A DNA stretch of 64,000 bases from Siderastrea radians (taxonomy: Eukaryota > Cnidaria > Anthozoa > Scleractinia > Rhizangiidae). The notes under the pieces were generated by a model. It saw only the letters and a program-made list of their open reading frames with translations, searched no databases and had not been told where the DNA came from. Location: the NCBI GenBank assembly GCA_964017195.1, contig OZ024890.1:21578201-21642200 (forward strand). Direction: 5' to 3'. Position 1 is the first letter of the stretch. Every line of letters begins with the position of its first letter. The translations under genes and the position numbers were made by a program. Below are positions 24,001 through 37,700 of this stretch, piece after piece.

Positions 24001-27000
24001 CAAGCGACTGAACCTCGTTCTCTCTTTCTTTGTTCTCCAAAACATGCTGTGCCACCTAAACAGACAATTGCCAAATCAATACACGCGCAAAAGCAATAAC
24101 GTATGAACAGGGGTACCGACAGTAGAACCGTCTCTTCTCCTGATTGGTTAGTTGATTGGTTTTGCGCTCTGATCGAAGACAAACTACTTTTGTTCAGGTA
24201 TTGAAAGACGTCTCTGTAGATGCCGTTCAGTACTCACCCGAACTTCACTGAGCTCTCTGTGAAGATCGTCCATTCTAGTCCTCAGTCCAACCCCTGTTTC
24301 CATATCGACATCAACGTGTTGCTGTTGAGCTTTAGCTAACTCCTCTTGGGAAATCTGCCAACAAACACCGTTAGTTGGTACGTTGTTACAAGAAATTTTC
24401 GCGACACCAAATTGACTTTTTTGGGGTATCGCGATGAAGAAAATCGCTTTTTTTCTGTTCTTTATCAAAAGACAGTGTTGCCAAATATTCCCAAACTTTG
24501 TAAAAATTGAGTGCGGCGAAATGTTGCAAGAAAGTAGCTTACAATGCAGATACTATTTGGGCTCGTCACGCACTAAGGACGTCTGCGTTGTAGGCTAGCA
24601 AGAAAGCCGCTTAATTATGGTTTTTATCAGGGGGAAGGTTTGACAATTTATCCAAATTCGCAAAAATTTAGTGTTCTGACATGTTTCCCCCCCACAACAA
24701 AATCTCGAAATATAGTTGCCGTGAAAACTTAGTGTAATAAGGTATTTACCCAGGGTTAGACCGTCGAAAGTAATAGGCGGGTTTGCTTTGGTTTTAATTT
24801 TCCAAAGCTCCGCAGAATTCGAGCAAACACCCTGTTTTTTGAACCAACCAGGAACAAACTAAAACCAAAACCAATCATGACTTACCCGCGTTTCGGCGTG
24901 TTTCGCGCCCCTGGCATTAGCTGCATGTTTTTGCTCAGAGTTCTAATTGGTAAATTGCGTTATTGGCGTCAGTTGTGGTTGGCTGAGAGCGGTTGGCCAT
25001 TTCTGAGTTGCCTCAATGAATCCTCTATTCAAAGCCTACGCCAGATGGCAAAACATTCATTCGAACATTCAGTTGCATTTGAATGAAAGTCCACTCATTT
25101 TCATATGAAAGAACGCCGCTCAATAAGCCTCGCTTTGAAAAAAAGGCGCCAGGCAATTCAGAAATGGCCTGTTGGTTTTACTACACTACACACAGTCATA
25201 CATGCAAAAAGTACAAAACGCCAATCGAGCAAATACGTGACTTACCCTTTGTGAATCGACGTCAACCTCCTGTACGGCATCCATGGTTCTTTTAAACAAC
25301 TGCTCTTCTAATTCTTGCTGTTTTCGTTGGACTGTTTGCTCTGCTCGCTGTTTGAAGGACGACTGCAGCTCATCACGGATTAAGTCCTGTGCGGTAGAAA
25401 TAAAGCTCGTGTCCAGTCCACCGGATAGAACCAGCTGGGCAGCTCATCAGTGCTGGTATTTCGCTTGTTTTTTGTATGACGAAGCGACTAGGAGCATTGC
25501 TATCCCCACCCTCCCCCACCTAGATGGGATACTATCCCAACGCAGGGTACCCCCAGCATCTTTTAGGCTTCTTAAGAGGTTTAACAGTGCTTAACCCTTG
25601 AGTCCTGATATAAAAAGGAATAACCTCTTTACTGTTCTCCATACATTTCGTACGGAACTAGTAAGGAGAATTTGTCTGAATATCTAGACATCTTATCCTT
25701 GGTGATTACTTCCTTTATTGTCATCACTTAAATGTTTGAATTGCAGTGATGATGCATTTTCGTCACTGTTAGGGCTTAAACGGTTAATTAAAAACTTGGT
25801 CGGAGAAAGAGGATATGGAGTGAAGCTTTCAGTCTAAGGAAACAACACCACGGCATAGACTAGGACTCCGCCGATTCCAATGAAAACCTTTTTTTTTTCA
25901 CTTTTTTTTTGACAAAGTTCACAAGGCAATGCCACAAACCACACAGAACCTATTGCGAGTGGCCAATACATCAGTGAAACCAGATCTCAGTGTCCAAGTG
26001 GGAAAACACAGCACCGGAAGAGTTGGTCTGGTCGTGATCTCACTGCATCAATATTTTTACAGTTTGCAGTCGTTTTCAGTCCGCCTATTCCTGCATGTTT
26101 ACAACTGGAAAAGTATTTCCAGTTTTATTCTCCACCCCTCTACTGGATTTTGGTGTGAACGTAAAGCCTAAACGTACAAATTTTACCACAGGAAACTGAA
26201 ACTTATCAAGTGTTTTAAGCAGCAGCTTTTTATCTCACAAACCTGTTGAAGCATTTCTTTTTGTGCTTGAAGCTCGAGTCCTTTTATCTCAGCATCTTCA
26301 ATGGCGAGTCTTGTCTCTTGTTCTCTAAGCAAGGCCTACGAACAACAAGAAAGACATAACAACCTTCACACAGAAGTAAATATCAATGTTTCGACGTTCA
26401 TGTGATACCAATGCCAAGTTAAACTCATTTCAACTTGATAAGTCGCTGGGAGTAAACCGTTCGTGGTCTTGATAAGTCGCTGAGAGTAACCGTTCGTGGT
26501 CTATTAAGCACAGACGAGAATAGGACATACACCGGACGTTAAATCGCTCTTTTGTTGGGAAGTTTCTGCTTCTCGCTATGGGCGGGAAAACTCGTTATTG
26601 TACCCTTTTTTATTATCTTAGATGTGACGACCTCACAACGAGACCAGATGGAAGCATTTAACTAGATGTCCATTAAGTCGGAGTTTAGCAAGATCTCTAA
26701 ATTAATACACATTCCAGATACAGAAATACTCGCTAATGTTTTCAGTTTAAGAGCGGGTCAAACGACGACACTTTGTTGAAGTATAAAACGCATCCCGTTC
26801 TCTCTTTTAGCAACGGAGTAAGCAACAAATGAATGTATCCGCAACAGTGTTGCCTTAACTCAACCAGGCCCTCACTGTCTAGTGGAACCTGCCCGCTCGT
26901 TACTAACCAAGCGTTTTATCTCGTTACGAAGCCGTCTGCGTATTACTGACCTTGCGTTCTATGTCGTCATCAAGTCGTTGCAGCTCCGTCTCTTTCAGCG

Positions 27001-28716
27001 TCTGTTGGTGATGCATGAAGCGCCTGCGAACAGCGTCCAGCAGTTGCAGTTCTCGAAGGTGAATTTCTCGTTTCATCGCCTGTAGTCTGATAAACATCAC
27101 AGAAAAAAAAAAACTTTGTCAGTTGCTTGAAAGTGTTTGCTTGGGCTTGTTGCCAATTTCTTGTATTTTCTTCGAGTTCTGATTGATTTATGGAATATTT
27201 TTGACATATTACTTTCGATAATGGAGGCAAAGGATGATTATGTTGATGAGCCAATTGATGTATTTGGTTATTTATTCTTATTCAATTATATGTATTTATT
27301 TATTTTTAATCAGCCATTGACGGACTGCTGTACCTTTGTAGCTCCGCCCGCCTCGATTAGCTTCTGCTATTTGCGGGCGGAACCGAATCTTCATTTAGTA
27401 TGAGTATGTGAACAAAGAAAGCACCTTGTCTCATTTATTGTGTGGTTTGCATCTGTTCTGATTGGGTATTCTCGGCTCCACTCCATTCTTTAACACGGTC
27501 ATAGGTGCTAAACAATGGCGCAAGTGCTAAGCGTTACCGTTTGTTAGTTACTTTTAGCAGTTTTTATTATTATTATTAGGCAGAAACTACCCGTACAGAA
27601 TCCTTTTCTCAAAATTACAACCCTGCTTCTCTGATCAGTCCATTTCTGGTACGCAGACAGTGTAGTACCGCCGTCATGAACTACACATGGTCAAGAGTTT
27701 TGAGCACTTGTTGAGTAACTCAATCGGATGAAAACTTACAAGACCACATTGTCACAAATCGCAGAAAAACAGTAGAAATAATTCGAAGAGAATCCGTTAC
27801 TCTCCAGACCTGCTTCTTTGATCAGCGAGTTTCTGTTCCTCCTGTCCGATCATCCATCGCCGCTTGTTCTCAGCATCTATCATAAGCTCCTGCTGTCGGT
27901 AAAATGCTTCCTCTTCCTGCTGCCGCTGTGCTGCTACTTCCTTCATCTCCTGCGCCAGTTGTCTGAAAACAAATAAAAGCTACCAATGGCAATACAGTTG
28001 AACCTCCCTGTGCGACCACCTCCCGTCAACGAGCACTTTTCCAAATACCAAAATTTTCTCAGTCAGATCTCTATAGGTGGAACCTCTCGTAGGCGACCAC
28101 CTCTCGTAAGCAACCGCGACCACTTGACGCAGCATCCAGTCTCACCGGATGCGCATTGAATGGCACCGTAAACCCTAATATGACTTATTTGAACTGTCAA
28201 TTTGTGAATACTAAAACGATCTTAAACTTCATTTGGGGCTTATGTCAGTCTGTGTGTAGATTAAAGAAAATAAACCTCTGAAAATAGCTAAACTGAGAAA
28301 TCAAAAATTAGACCTCATGTGGTCCGACCTCTCATAAACGTCCACCTCTCGTAAGCGACTACTTATAGACTTGTCCTTTTGGGTGGTGGCTTTGGAAGGC
28401 TTAACTGTAGCAATAATAACTATTACTGTGTCATGGGCTGTACAGTAAATGTGCACACGCATACTCAATACCAATACCACATTGCGTCATTTAGCGATTT
28501 AAAAATACGTAGCTCCAAAACAACAGGAAAATTGTCCATATTTCTTCTTTAAAGGGGCAAGTTACACGTTTGAGTGTTTCTTTAATGGTACTTGAATGTT
28601 TTTGGTCGAACCTTAATTAAACGTTTTAGCCTTCTCTTAAAACGCAGAAAACAATTTCGATACCTTTGTCTCAAATATTCCAATTCTTCCTGACGAATAC
28701 GCTCCCTTTCTTGGAC
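15003..28716 (-). CDS. TBC1D31: TBC1D31 exons 16-25 (coiled coil and C-terminus)
   Basis: Exons: 28716-28664, 27962-27810, 27086-26951, 26335-26243, 25386-25246, 24354-24238, 24055-23978, 23384-23246, 20208-20080, 15142-15003. Exons 16-23 are charged and heptad-rich (for example QERERIRQEELEYLRQR, and REIHLRELQLLDAVRRRF), a near-continuous coiled coil. Exon 24 is Ser/Thr-rich. Exon 25 ends in the basic helix LRKRLAARRQQRPP before TAG. The donor of exon 17 (GTCTGG) is weak. Intron 23 (23245-20209) contains the 2.7-kb foldback and intron 24 (20079-15143) the Harbinger element, so these last two splices span the longest, most repeat-laden introns. Confidence 0.88.
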
Positions 28717-31700
28717 CTGCCATGGAAAAAAAAAACTTGGATAAAGTTTTCAAACAGTATTAATTTTGTCACGAGCATAGAGCGGGTTGACGGAGTATTT
28801 TTCATTTAGCTATACAGCTCAGCAGACAAGCATCCACCGCAAACACTTAATTAAGTTCGAAGATACCAGCATCACGGCAACGATTTTTTTCAGGATGGTT
28901 TATACACCTTTTCCTTTTGTACATCATATGGGTACTACGCCAACAGCAAGTCACCAGATCTTAATTGGTATGATAGCTCAGTTGTTAAAAGCATTCCACC
29001 GTTATTGCAAAGTCAAGGGTTCGAATCCCATTGAAGCATGACAATTTTTTTCTCGGCAGTCGTTGCCACTGCTTAAGCTGCGAACAAACATCCCTGCAAA
29101 AACCTTTAACTCGTGCATAAAGAACATTTCGTCTCCAAATCACTCTGTGATCATCGTTTAAGTGAGATCTGGGTAGAGATTGCAGAAAAAAATCACTCAG
29201 TAGTTACACCGACTGCTCGTCAAAACGCACCTGATAATCCACAATGAACTTGGGGTATTTGTTGAAGATGGGGTACTGTCCTTTAGTGAGTGGAGTGAAT
29301 GGCTCTAGCATTCTTTTGGGGTTCACCTCAGCTGGAGTGCTGTCCTGCAAACGATAAGCTTCACGTACCAATGTACCAACATCAACCGCATTCCGGTTGT
29401 GAAAGAAGTACTGTGGACAAAAACAAAGCTCTTCGAATTCGGTTTGCGTTAACTGCAGAAGACGCGAATAAACCGATCGGCGGACAAACAACTGTGGCAG
29501 ATCAAGGAATTCGTGCAACGCGGGGGCCCGATAGAAAGAGGGAGGCGGATCCACGTTTTAAAGATTTCAGGTCTCCAGGCCTTCTTTTCTTGGACAGAAA
29601 AGGGAAAATTGACCTGCTCCCTCCTAACCCCTCCCCTAAATAAAAATAAAAATACATAGAAAGACGACCAGTAGTCGTTACGAAAGGTTTCAATTTGAGT
29701 ACAAAGGACGGGTGACCAGGAGAAAAAATACATGGACACTGTACAGAGAAGTAGACTGCAAGTCTAGGTTTAACTGTGCAATAACTGTGGCAGATATAAA
29801 GAGAGGAGCCGGAATAATAAGGGTGGAGAAGAAGTGAGTTGAGTCAACAAACAGGGAACACTTCACCCAAATTAGCGACCGAATAACCCGGCTAGGTATC
29901 CACTGTCAACAAGCAAATTAACTTCTTTTAGAGATACCGTAAAGAAGTTCCCAAAGCAATCCCAAGAGAGTAAAAAAAAATTGGAGGGTTCCTTACAAAT
30001 CCCGAAAGTAGCATCCCACCGAAAGAAACGACCCCCTCCCCCCTAAAAGTACCGATCTCACTTAAACATATGTTAACTCTTTTGGGTAGAACATGAATCG
30101 TGCTGTATACTATAAAGGCGGTAGGATACAGTAAAACAACCCACAGAACTCTTTGAATTTTGTTGGAAAAGTTGCATTAGAAATTCAAGAAATTGTGCGC
30201 ACGTTTTCAAATTTCATGTAATTTTGTTACGACAGCTCGGTCCGTGTACGTTGCCCGAGAGTAGCGATACAAAATCCTGCTAAATCCAAGAGTAACCAAG
30301 AACGTTACTTTGATTCTGAACTTTAATTACGGTATTATATGCCTCAATTCTGACCTCAAAGTCTTCTTTTCTTGTGCACTGTAGCAGAACCTTGCGCGAT
30401 ACAATAACGTAAGCGACCACAACAAAAAGAAGAAACGAAGGATGATTGGAGAAGATGTTATCCCAGGCCCTGAGCCATTCATCTTTTGTTAGTACCTCCG
30501 ATAATAGAGTCTGTAGCAGTGGCCAGGCGTATATCTGGAAAGCATATATGTTAAGGGCACCGTTAGGTTAGAAACAAACCGAAATTATAACATCATAGGA
30601 CATCAACGAAAAACAAAAATGGTTTTAGTCAATTGTAAGGCAACACTTGACAAAATATTGATTTAAAAAAAAACAGTTTGAAACGGGGGTAGCTTACACC
30701 AGTGAGGGTGGGGATTTTCACTGTCAAAATGTTCTGAAACTAGTTTGCGCATCGTCCACAAAACTTTGTTTGCCTCAGAGTACGAGTCTCTAGGAGTTCC
30801 ATTTAGTAATGTTTAAAAAGTGAGTTAACTAGGGTTTTCAGCCTCTTGTTCCAAGTTACACAGTTCTGGTACCATATGTGTACCGTATTTTCTCGATTAA
30901 ACGCCGGGCCCCGAATAAACGCCGGGTATCAAAGAGGGAATTGCAAATAAGCCCCTAAGACGTTTATTTGTTTTATAATAAACTTACTATTTAAGGGCAA
31001 GATACACGGCTGCCAAAAAAAAAACGAATAATAACTCTTTCTTAAAAAATGGCGGGCCCAAATAAACTGCTGATTCAAACAAACGCCGGGTCCACCATGT
31101 GAAGTTTGAAATAAACGCCAGGGGCGTTTAATTGAGAAAATAAGATATGTCAAAGTTTTTGACCGCTTCCCCTCTCCCACCTGTCCCTTGGCACCGCTAA
31201 CTACCTTATCCTTTCTCTGTTTTATGACCTTTTGCCTTTGCAAAGTCTTGCTTCTCGTAACTTCACTTAATGCTTTGAAATTCACGCAGTAATCAAAAAA
31301 GTGGTTTGCAGCATGGAATATCTGATATGACTTGTCGCATTAATTAAGTTAGTTCTTAAGGACGGTGCCTCCTAATACAGATGTATTTTTGCAAAGGTTA
31401 TGACTATGGGGAAAAAGTAGATCTTAGCAAGGGTTGTTGGAATACAAAAAGAAAAATGTGGGTAACCACGCATTTTTCAGAGATAATTAAGCAACCATAA
31501 TTCTAAAATAGCGTTAAAATACAAAGAATATATGGCAATTTTTTCCAAATTTAAGCTCAATGTTCTCCGAAAAATACGTGATTACCCCCCAATTTTCGTT
31601 TGGATTCTGATAGCCCTTGCCAAGATCTGCTTTTTTCACAGTCATAAAGCGCGCAAAAATATTGTTGTATTAGGGGGCAAATTCCTTAAGAAAACTGAAT

Positions 31701-34700
31701 ATTCCGAGATGCGCAGAACGTATGCGCAGTAACAAAAGGAGGCACCGTCCTGAAGTGAAACTAGCCTGAGAAAACAGCCGACGTCTCGCGAGGTCGCCAC
31801 TTGAGCCCTCGCAAACGACATTCCCTCGCGTTTCAACCAATCAGAAGCACTACCCAGATCTGGGTAGTGACGCGTCAGCAGAATGGAATTTCTGCACTCG
31901 TTACACAGACGTCGTTTTGCGAGGGCTCAAGTGGCGATCTCGCGAGACGTTGGCTGTTTTCTCAGGCTAAAGTGAAACCTGACAACAGCCTATTCAGAAT
32001 TTGATTCTAAAGATGACATCCAGCAGGGGTGATTTATGTCAGTTACCTTCAAAAAAATATGAACTACAAAAAAAAAAAAAAAACCCACACGTACAGCCAC
32101 ATACACATGACACTGTCTATGTTTTTGTAGTGATCTAACCTGTGATGTTACTTTACAGCTAACAAACTGCTGCATCAGTCTCTTATCATGGTGAACCAAC
32201 ACATTCTCTACCATCCCAAGAATGTTCACAGGAGGATTGGGGAAAAACTCAAACCAATGCTGACACCAATTTGCTGAAAGAAAGGCATGTATAAGTTATT
32301 GAATGTCGATGCCACCGCAAATGTTTAATTAAATAACAGAATGATGTTCAAAGATTTGGAGTTGACATGACTCACTCAGGATTGTTGCTATCATCTCAAA
32401 ACAAATCAGTTGATTATTCTGGAACAGTTTAACGAATGGAAAGCACAACAGGGCCAAGTAATCTACTTCACCAAATATGCTTGACCAGTGTGCCAGGGAT
32501 GACAACGTTCTGCAATAAAAGGTAAGAAGAAATAAATTGACATTAATATTTTTTACTAGAATTTTAGTTTAAAAGGAAAATGAGAAATGAGAAAAGTGAA
32601 CATTGTTTTGATGTCAACATAACATTTTCAAATGAGATTGCTAAAATCTGGTGTCACGGAAAGAGAACTAAACTATTCCTTGTGTTTTTATCAGAAGAAT
32701 TTCACAAATTCTCCAAATTTGCATAATTTAGTACAATTGTAAAATGTCATCCTTCAAAAATTGTCAACTTAAGATACCTGGTGTTGAGAAAATTTTGGCC
32801 AGGTCAAGTTTCTACAGGTCACATTCCACAGGCCAATAAGATACCAGTAAATATTCTCAATAATGTTCAATAATATTATGTAGAATATTCTAAATGTTCA
32901 TCATCAGAGAGGCAAACTCTGATATGCCTATCTATATAGTATTAACGGAACAAATGTCGGAAAAAATCAAATGCCCCGAGCGGGATTCAAACCCACGACA
33001 CCCCGATCTCATGGAAGGTGCTCAAACCACTGAGCTACCAAGGCAACCACAGTGGAGTGAGTCGAATATTTGCTACAAAGGAAACATTGATTACCAGACA
33101 TTTGCTCCCAGGCCTCTCGGACTGGGAATTACTTCTGGGGGTCGTTGAGACGCATTGTTCATCGGACTCAGATGTTATAGACCATTACAAATTACGTAAT
33201 ACGGCATATTTCGAACAAATGTTCATCATCAGAGAGGTAAATTCTGATATGCCTATCTATAAATTATATTAACAGAACAAATGTGGGTTCAAATCCCGCT
33301 CGGGGCATTTGATTTTTTCCGACATTTGTTCTGTTAATATATAGATAGGCATATCAGAGTTTACCTCTCTGATGATGAACATTTGTTCGAAATATGCCGT
33401 ATTATGTACAATATTCTAAATATTCTGAATATTCTATATTATATTCAGTTTTTGCCTCTCAGTTTTTTTCCATCTACAAAGTACCTTCTCAGAAATGTAC
33501 AGAACACCCTGGATTTACTTGTAGCATACCCAATCCTGGATTACATTTTACCTCAAGCATGCTAAGAACCAACCTCTGAAGAACTCTCAACAATTTCCTG
33601 CTTTTGATTGGATATTCTTCATGTAGCCTTGCAAAGGCATTGTGAGTTCCTTTGTCAACTAAACTGCTGTATGCTGCATGATTCTCAGGCAGCTTAAGAA
33701 GTGACCGCCAAATAAACATCCTGTTGGAGTAATCAAAGTTAAAGTCTATGGCATGCAGAATCAGTCATTCCATCTGATTAAAAGTTACATTGTAGGCTAC
33801 AAATAAGATCCAGTTTTGGACATCTTCATCTTCTGTTACAATGACATTTATGTAAACCTACCAAAAGTTCAGTGGTAAGAATATTACTTTTTCTGAGAGT
33901 TTCAGCAAAAAAAAGGCTCTTACTCACGATGTCATTGCCTGGAGTCTCCAGTTACATGAACACAACATCACAATGCATGCAGCCCTCCAAGACAAGTCAA
34001 ATCATGACTATTGTGATTGCCACCAGTAAAATCACACTTCAGAATAGAGATGAGGCCCTCAGAAAAATGCGAGACCCAGAGAAATTTGTATTGATATGCA
34101 GTTAACAAAAAAAGCCATACCAGTGACACCACATGGCAAATAACAATGTTGCATTATTTTCTTAGCCTGGACATACCTGTATTTAGCAGGATACTCTCCA
34201 TAGCCTTGAAAAATTGACTTCAGTCTTGTTTGATTGAGGCCTTCTGGTAGTTCAGTCTATAGCATTTTTAAAATCAATATAAATCAGTAAAGAATACATG
34301 TAACTTAGACCACGAGTAGTCTCTAATTTTGGCAACGGCGATTGTGGGGTGGGCGAAATACACAACGTGTGCGCGAAAGTTCGAGGGGAGCTAATTTTTA
34401 GCACTCCCCTCACATCACGTCTACTCAAAATTCCATTTGCGTGCATTGTGTTTTTTGCCCGCCCCACAATCACCATTGCCAAAATTAGAGACTACTCGCA
34501 ATCTACATGTAACTGGCCTACATGTATTATTTCATATATTTTTGATAATTATACAATATTTTATAAATTAAAGCATGTTAGATATACAAGTTGGCTTGTA
34601 AATACTGTAGTCCTGAAAATTTTTGTATTATAAGTATGTGATAATTAATAAGCACTTCTAATAATTAGAAGAACAAAAACAACTACAACAAAATAACAGA

Positions 34701-37700
34701 AAAGTTAAAACTGAATTGAACTGTCCTGAATCAAAACTTAAAAAGCATGTGCTAGTAAAGACAGCAATTCTATAAAATGCTTGGTTCTCCTTTTTATCAC
34801 TGCAATGTATGTAAGTAACACAGGCTGCAGTCAAGGAATAATTATAATTATTATTACAGCATTTGAATCTGCATGTACTTCACTAAGACTTACATGTGAT
34901 TTGAAAGTAAAATTTTCAAATCTGTTCAATACAAGTTGAGAAGCACAGGTACCTCAATTCCAGAATCTGGACTTGTCCAAGAGGCAGATACATGTACATC
35001 ACTCCTCTGAAGATGTGCCTTGGCAGGTGATTTTGTTTTGTTCTTTTTTGCTGTTCCTCCAACTTTTGTCATGGTACTTCCCAGTGACTGAGCTGATTTA
35101 CCACTTTGCCGAGATGCTGGTCTCTCTTCCCAAACAGTCTTCACCAGTGGGGGAGGGGGCTGTACATAACAGAGGCAAACTGGCTTTACTTGCTCTGGTA
35201 ATGCCTTCCATCACCCATTCAAACATTACCAAATACAGAATTTTTTCCTACCAATAATTTTGCTACAGTTATAGCTGCAATTCAGAAAAGGCAGTTTTTC
35301 AAGAAGCCGTGTCACTTAAAACTATCCATAAATACAGAGATACTATTAAGTCTCGTTCTATTAAAATAGAAGATTAACCCAATTTGTAATAAACAATAAA
35401 GAACTTGACTAAAAGTTAAAAAACGCTATGTGCTTTTGTCATCTAGTCTGAAGGTCACCCCAATTACGTGTAGGTGCTTAAGGAGAATAGAAAAATACTT
35501 CTCAGTTTTGCAAGGTTTTTGTAAGCCACAGACATCTAGTTATGAAATCAATATACCATTTATTCCAGTTACCTTGGTAAAGTTTTGAGACAGTGCTGGA
35601 ACACTATACACATTAATGTTCCCATTGTCCATTACAGCTGCGACATACCGGCCATTTGAACTGATACTGAAGTTACTGATCATCTGAGCAGTTGAAATAA
35701 AGATAAATATGATATTAACGGATGAGAGACTTTCCATGTGAGGAACAGGTATCACTGTCTTAATTCAGTTTGAAGTGTCAACTTTGAGTTACTAGGATTT
35801 GAAAAAAAAAATTTGAATCACAAATTAAGGAACACAGATCACAAATTAGTGTTTCAAAAAAATAATTAGTCTTTAAATAAGTTTTTAAAAAATAAGTATT
35901 TTTGTCACCACTAACATAATTATTATTTACAATGAATTAAAGAAAAAAACAGTGTGCAGAAGTCAACAGCCTTCTGCATGAAGGAGGCATCCATTAGTAA
36001 CCACATGATTAACAGTAATTAAAAATGCAAAATTCTCTAAGTGCATCCAAATTACAAATTTAATAGACGTGAAACCCAAGAGATGGAGATTTCAATTGAT
36101 GGTTTGATGGAAATATCAACAATGTGCTTTTACAGCTCTTAAGAACTGGTCTCTGCACTTAACTGGGGTGCGTACATCTTTGACTAACAGAACCATGTCT
36201 TCAGATAAGTGAAATGGTGACTTGGATTAAATGAAAATAAAGGAAATTGCACTCTGAAGTCAAATGCTTAGAAAAAAATTCTGAGTCCTCCCAATGGGAG
36301 TTGAACCCATGTCATGATCTTCCAGGTGCTGGATGGATGCTCTAACCAAAAGTGCTGAGCTATGGGGGAATCGTGGTGACGAGGCCATACAAAGTTCTGG
36401 GTTCAAGTATTACACATGTCCCGCCCATCTGCAGGCTCAAATGTGTCCACAATAAAGTGACAAATGAATACATGATAAGTGAAATGGCGACTTGGATTAG
36501 ATGAAAACAAATGAAATTGTGCTCTCACGTCTTCAGAAGCGTGAGGTTGTTAAGCTAACTGCATATTAACCATACCTCATCAGCACCTCCTATCTCAAAC
36601 AGCTGCTTGCAAGCATGGATGTCAATAAAACGCAGGAGGCCATCTTGAGACAACACACCTAAGGTCTGACAATGAAGTTTCATTTTAGGTCCACATGGGT
36701 AAAAGCTCACCATTTTGGTAACAAAACGTCATTGGAGCTATTTACCCCATCCTAAATATATATTATATAATGGTCAATCCAAACACACTATATGCATGCA
36801 CAATATGATTGAAATCCCTTTCATGGAGTGATAAGTTCAGCACTGGACAGGAGAAGACTGGACTGGAGAGGTTGTTTTGAATGTTGTAATTAACCTGAAA
36901 CCTAATGCATGTGGTAAAATAGATTGAGAAAAAAAATAAAGCACCAGACGGATAAGAGCTCAAATTGGTTACACAAAACCCAAGGATGATAAAAACAATG
37001 TAAGTTGTGATTGAATAGAGCTCTGAAAACTAGATGTTGAAGCAAGTGCAGATGAATTGTTGATGATCTTTTCTGTCCATTTTTGTTTCAAGGAGAGTTA
37101 AGACGAGTTGCTAATTTTCAGTGTAAGATATACATTAGCAACTAAAAGTGACCACTGGGATGATATCAGAGTACGATATCACTATTCATAATCATTTGTC
37201 ACCTGACTGGTGCCTCCATCAAAGCTGTTACTTATAAACTCCAGTTGCCTGACAAGTCGCACTCTCGCAGGAAGCTGAATAACGTGAAGTAGACGCTTGT
37301 TCTCTAGACTCCACACATGAAGAAAACGAGACCTGTAAAAACGTGTTTGACACCAAGAAATTTAATATATAGATTCAGCCAAGCCTAAAAGTGGAGCCCC
37401 CCTTTTTTTGCGGGCACTTATTAATTTGTGAAAATACTCTCATTCAAGTCGTTAATTAAAAAAAAAAAAGAAAAATTCATGTCCTCGCTGAAAGCCGAAC
37501 CCGACTCGACAGCGTCATAGGCTGGCAATAAGTCCACTATGCCATGAGCGTTTATTGTTATCTTCAGATGTTAATTTTACTACTTATTTCTTTCTTCCTG
37601 ACAAGCTGCCTATCAACATGAAAATGCTGGTGTTTTTCCTGGCAAAATGTGTTCACACCGCTGTAAAAACCATGGTTGTGGACAGAAAAAACCAAAAAGC

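Noticed and set aside
29204..29643. Plus-strand 114-aa frame over 29299-29643 and the minus-strand tail beyond 29410
   Set aside because: The plus frame is antisense to TBC1D31 exon 15. The minus frame beyond the acceptor at 29411 is intron read-through.
32973..33048. Functional tRNA gene on the minus strand
   Set aside because: The A and B boxes and acceptor stem are good, but the anticodon arm pairs badly and the sequence is part of a repeated, palindromic unit. Kept as a tRNA-derived repeat.
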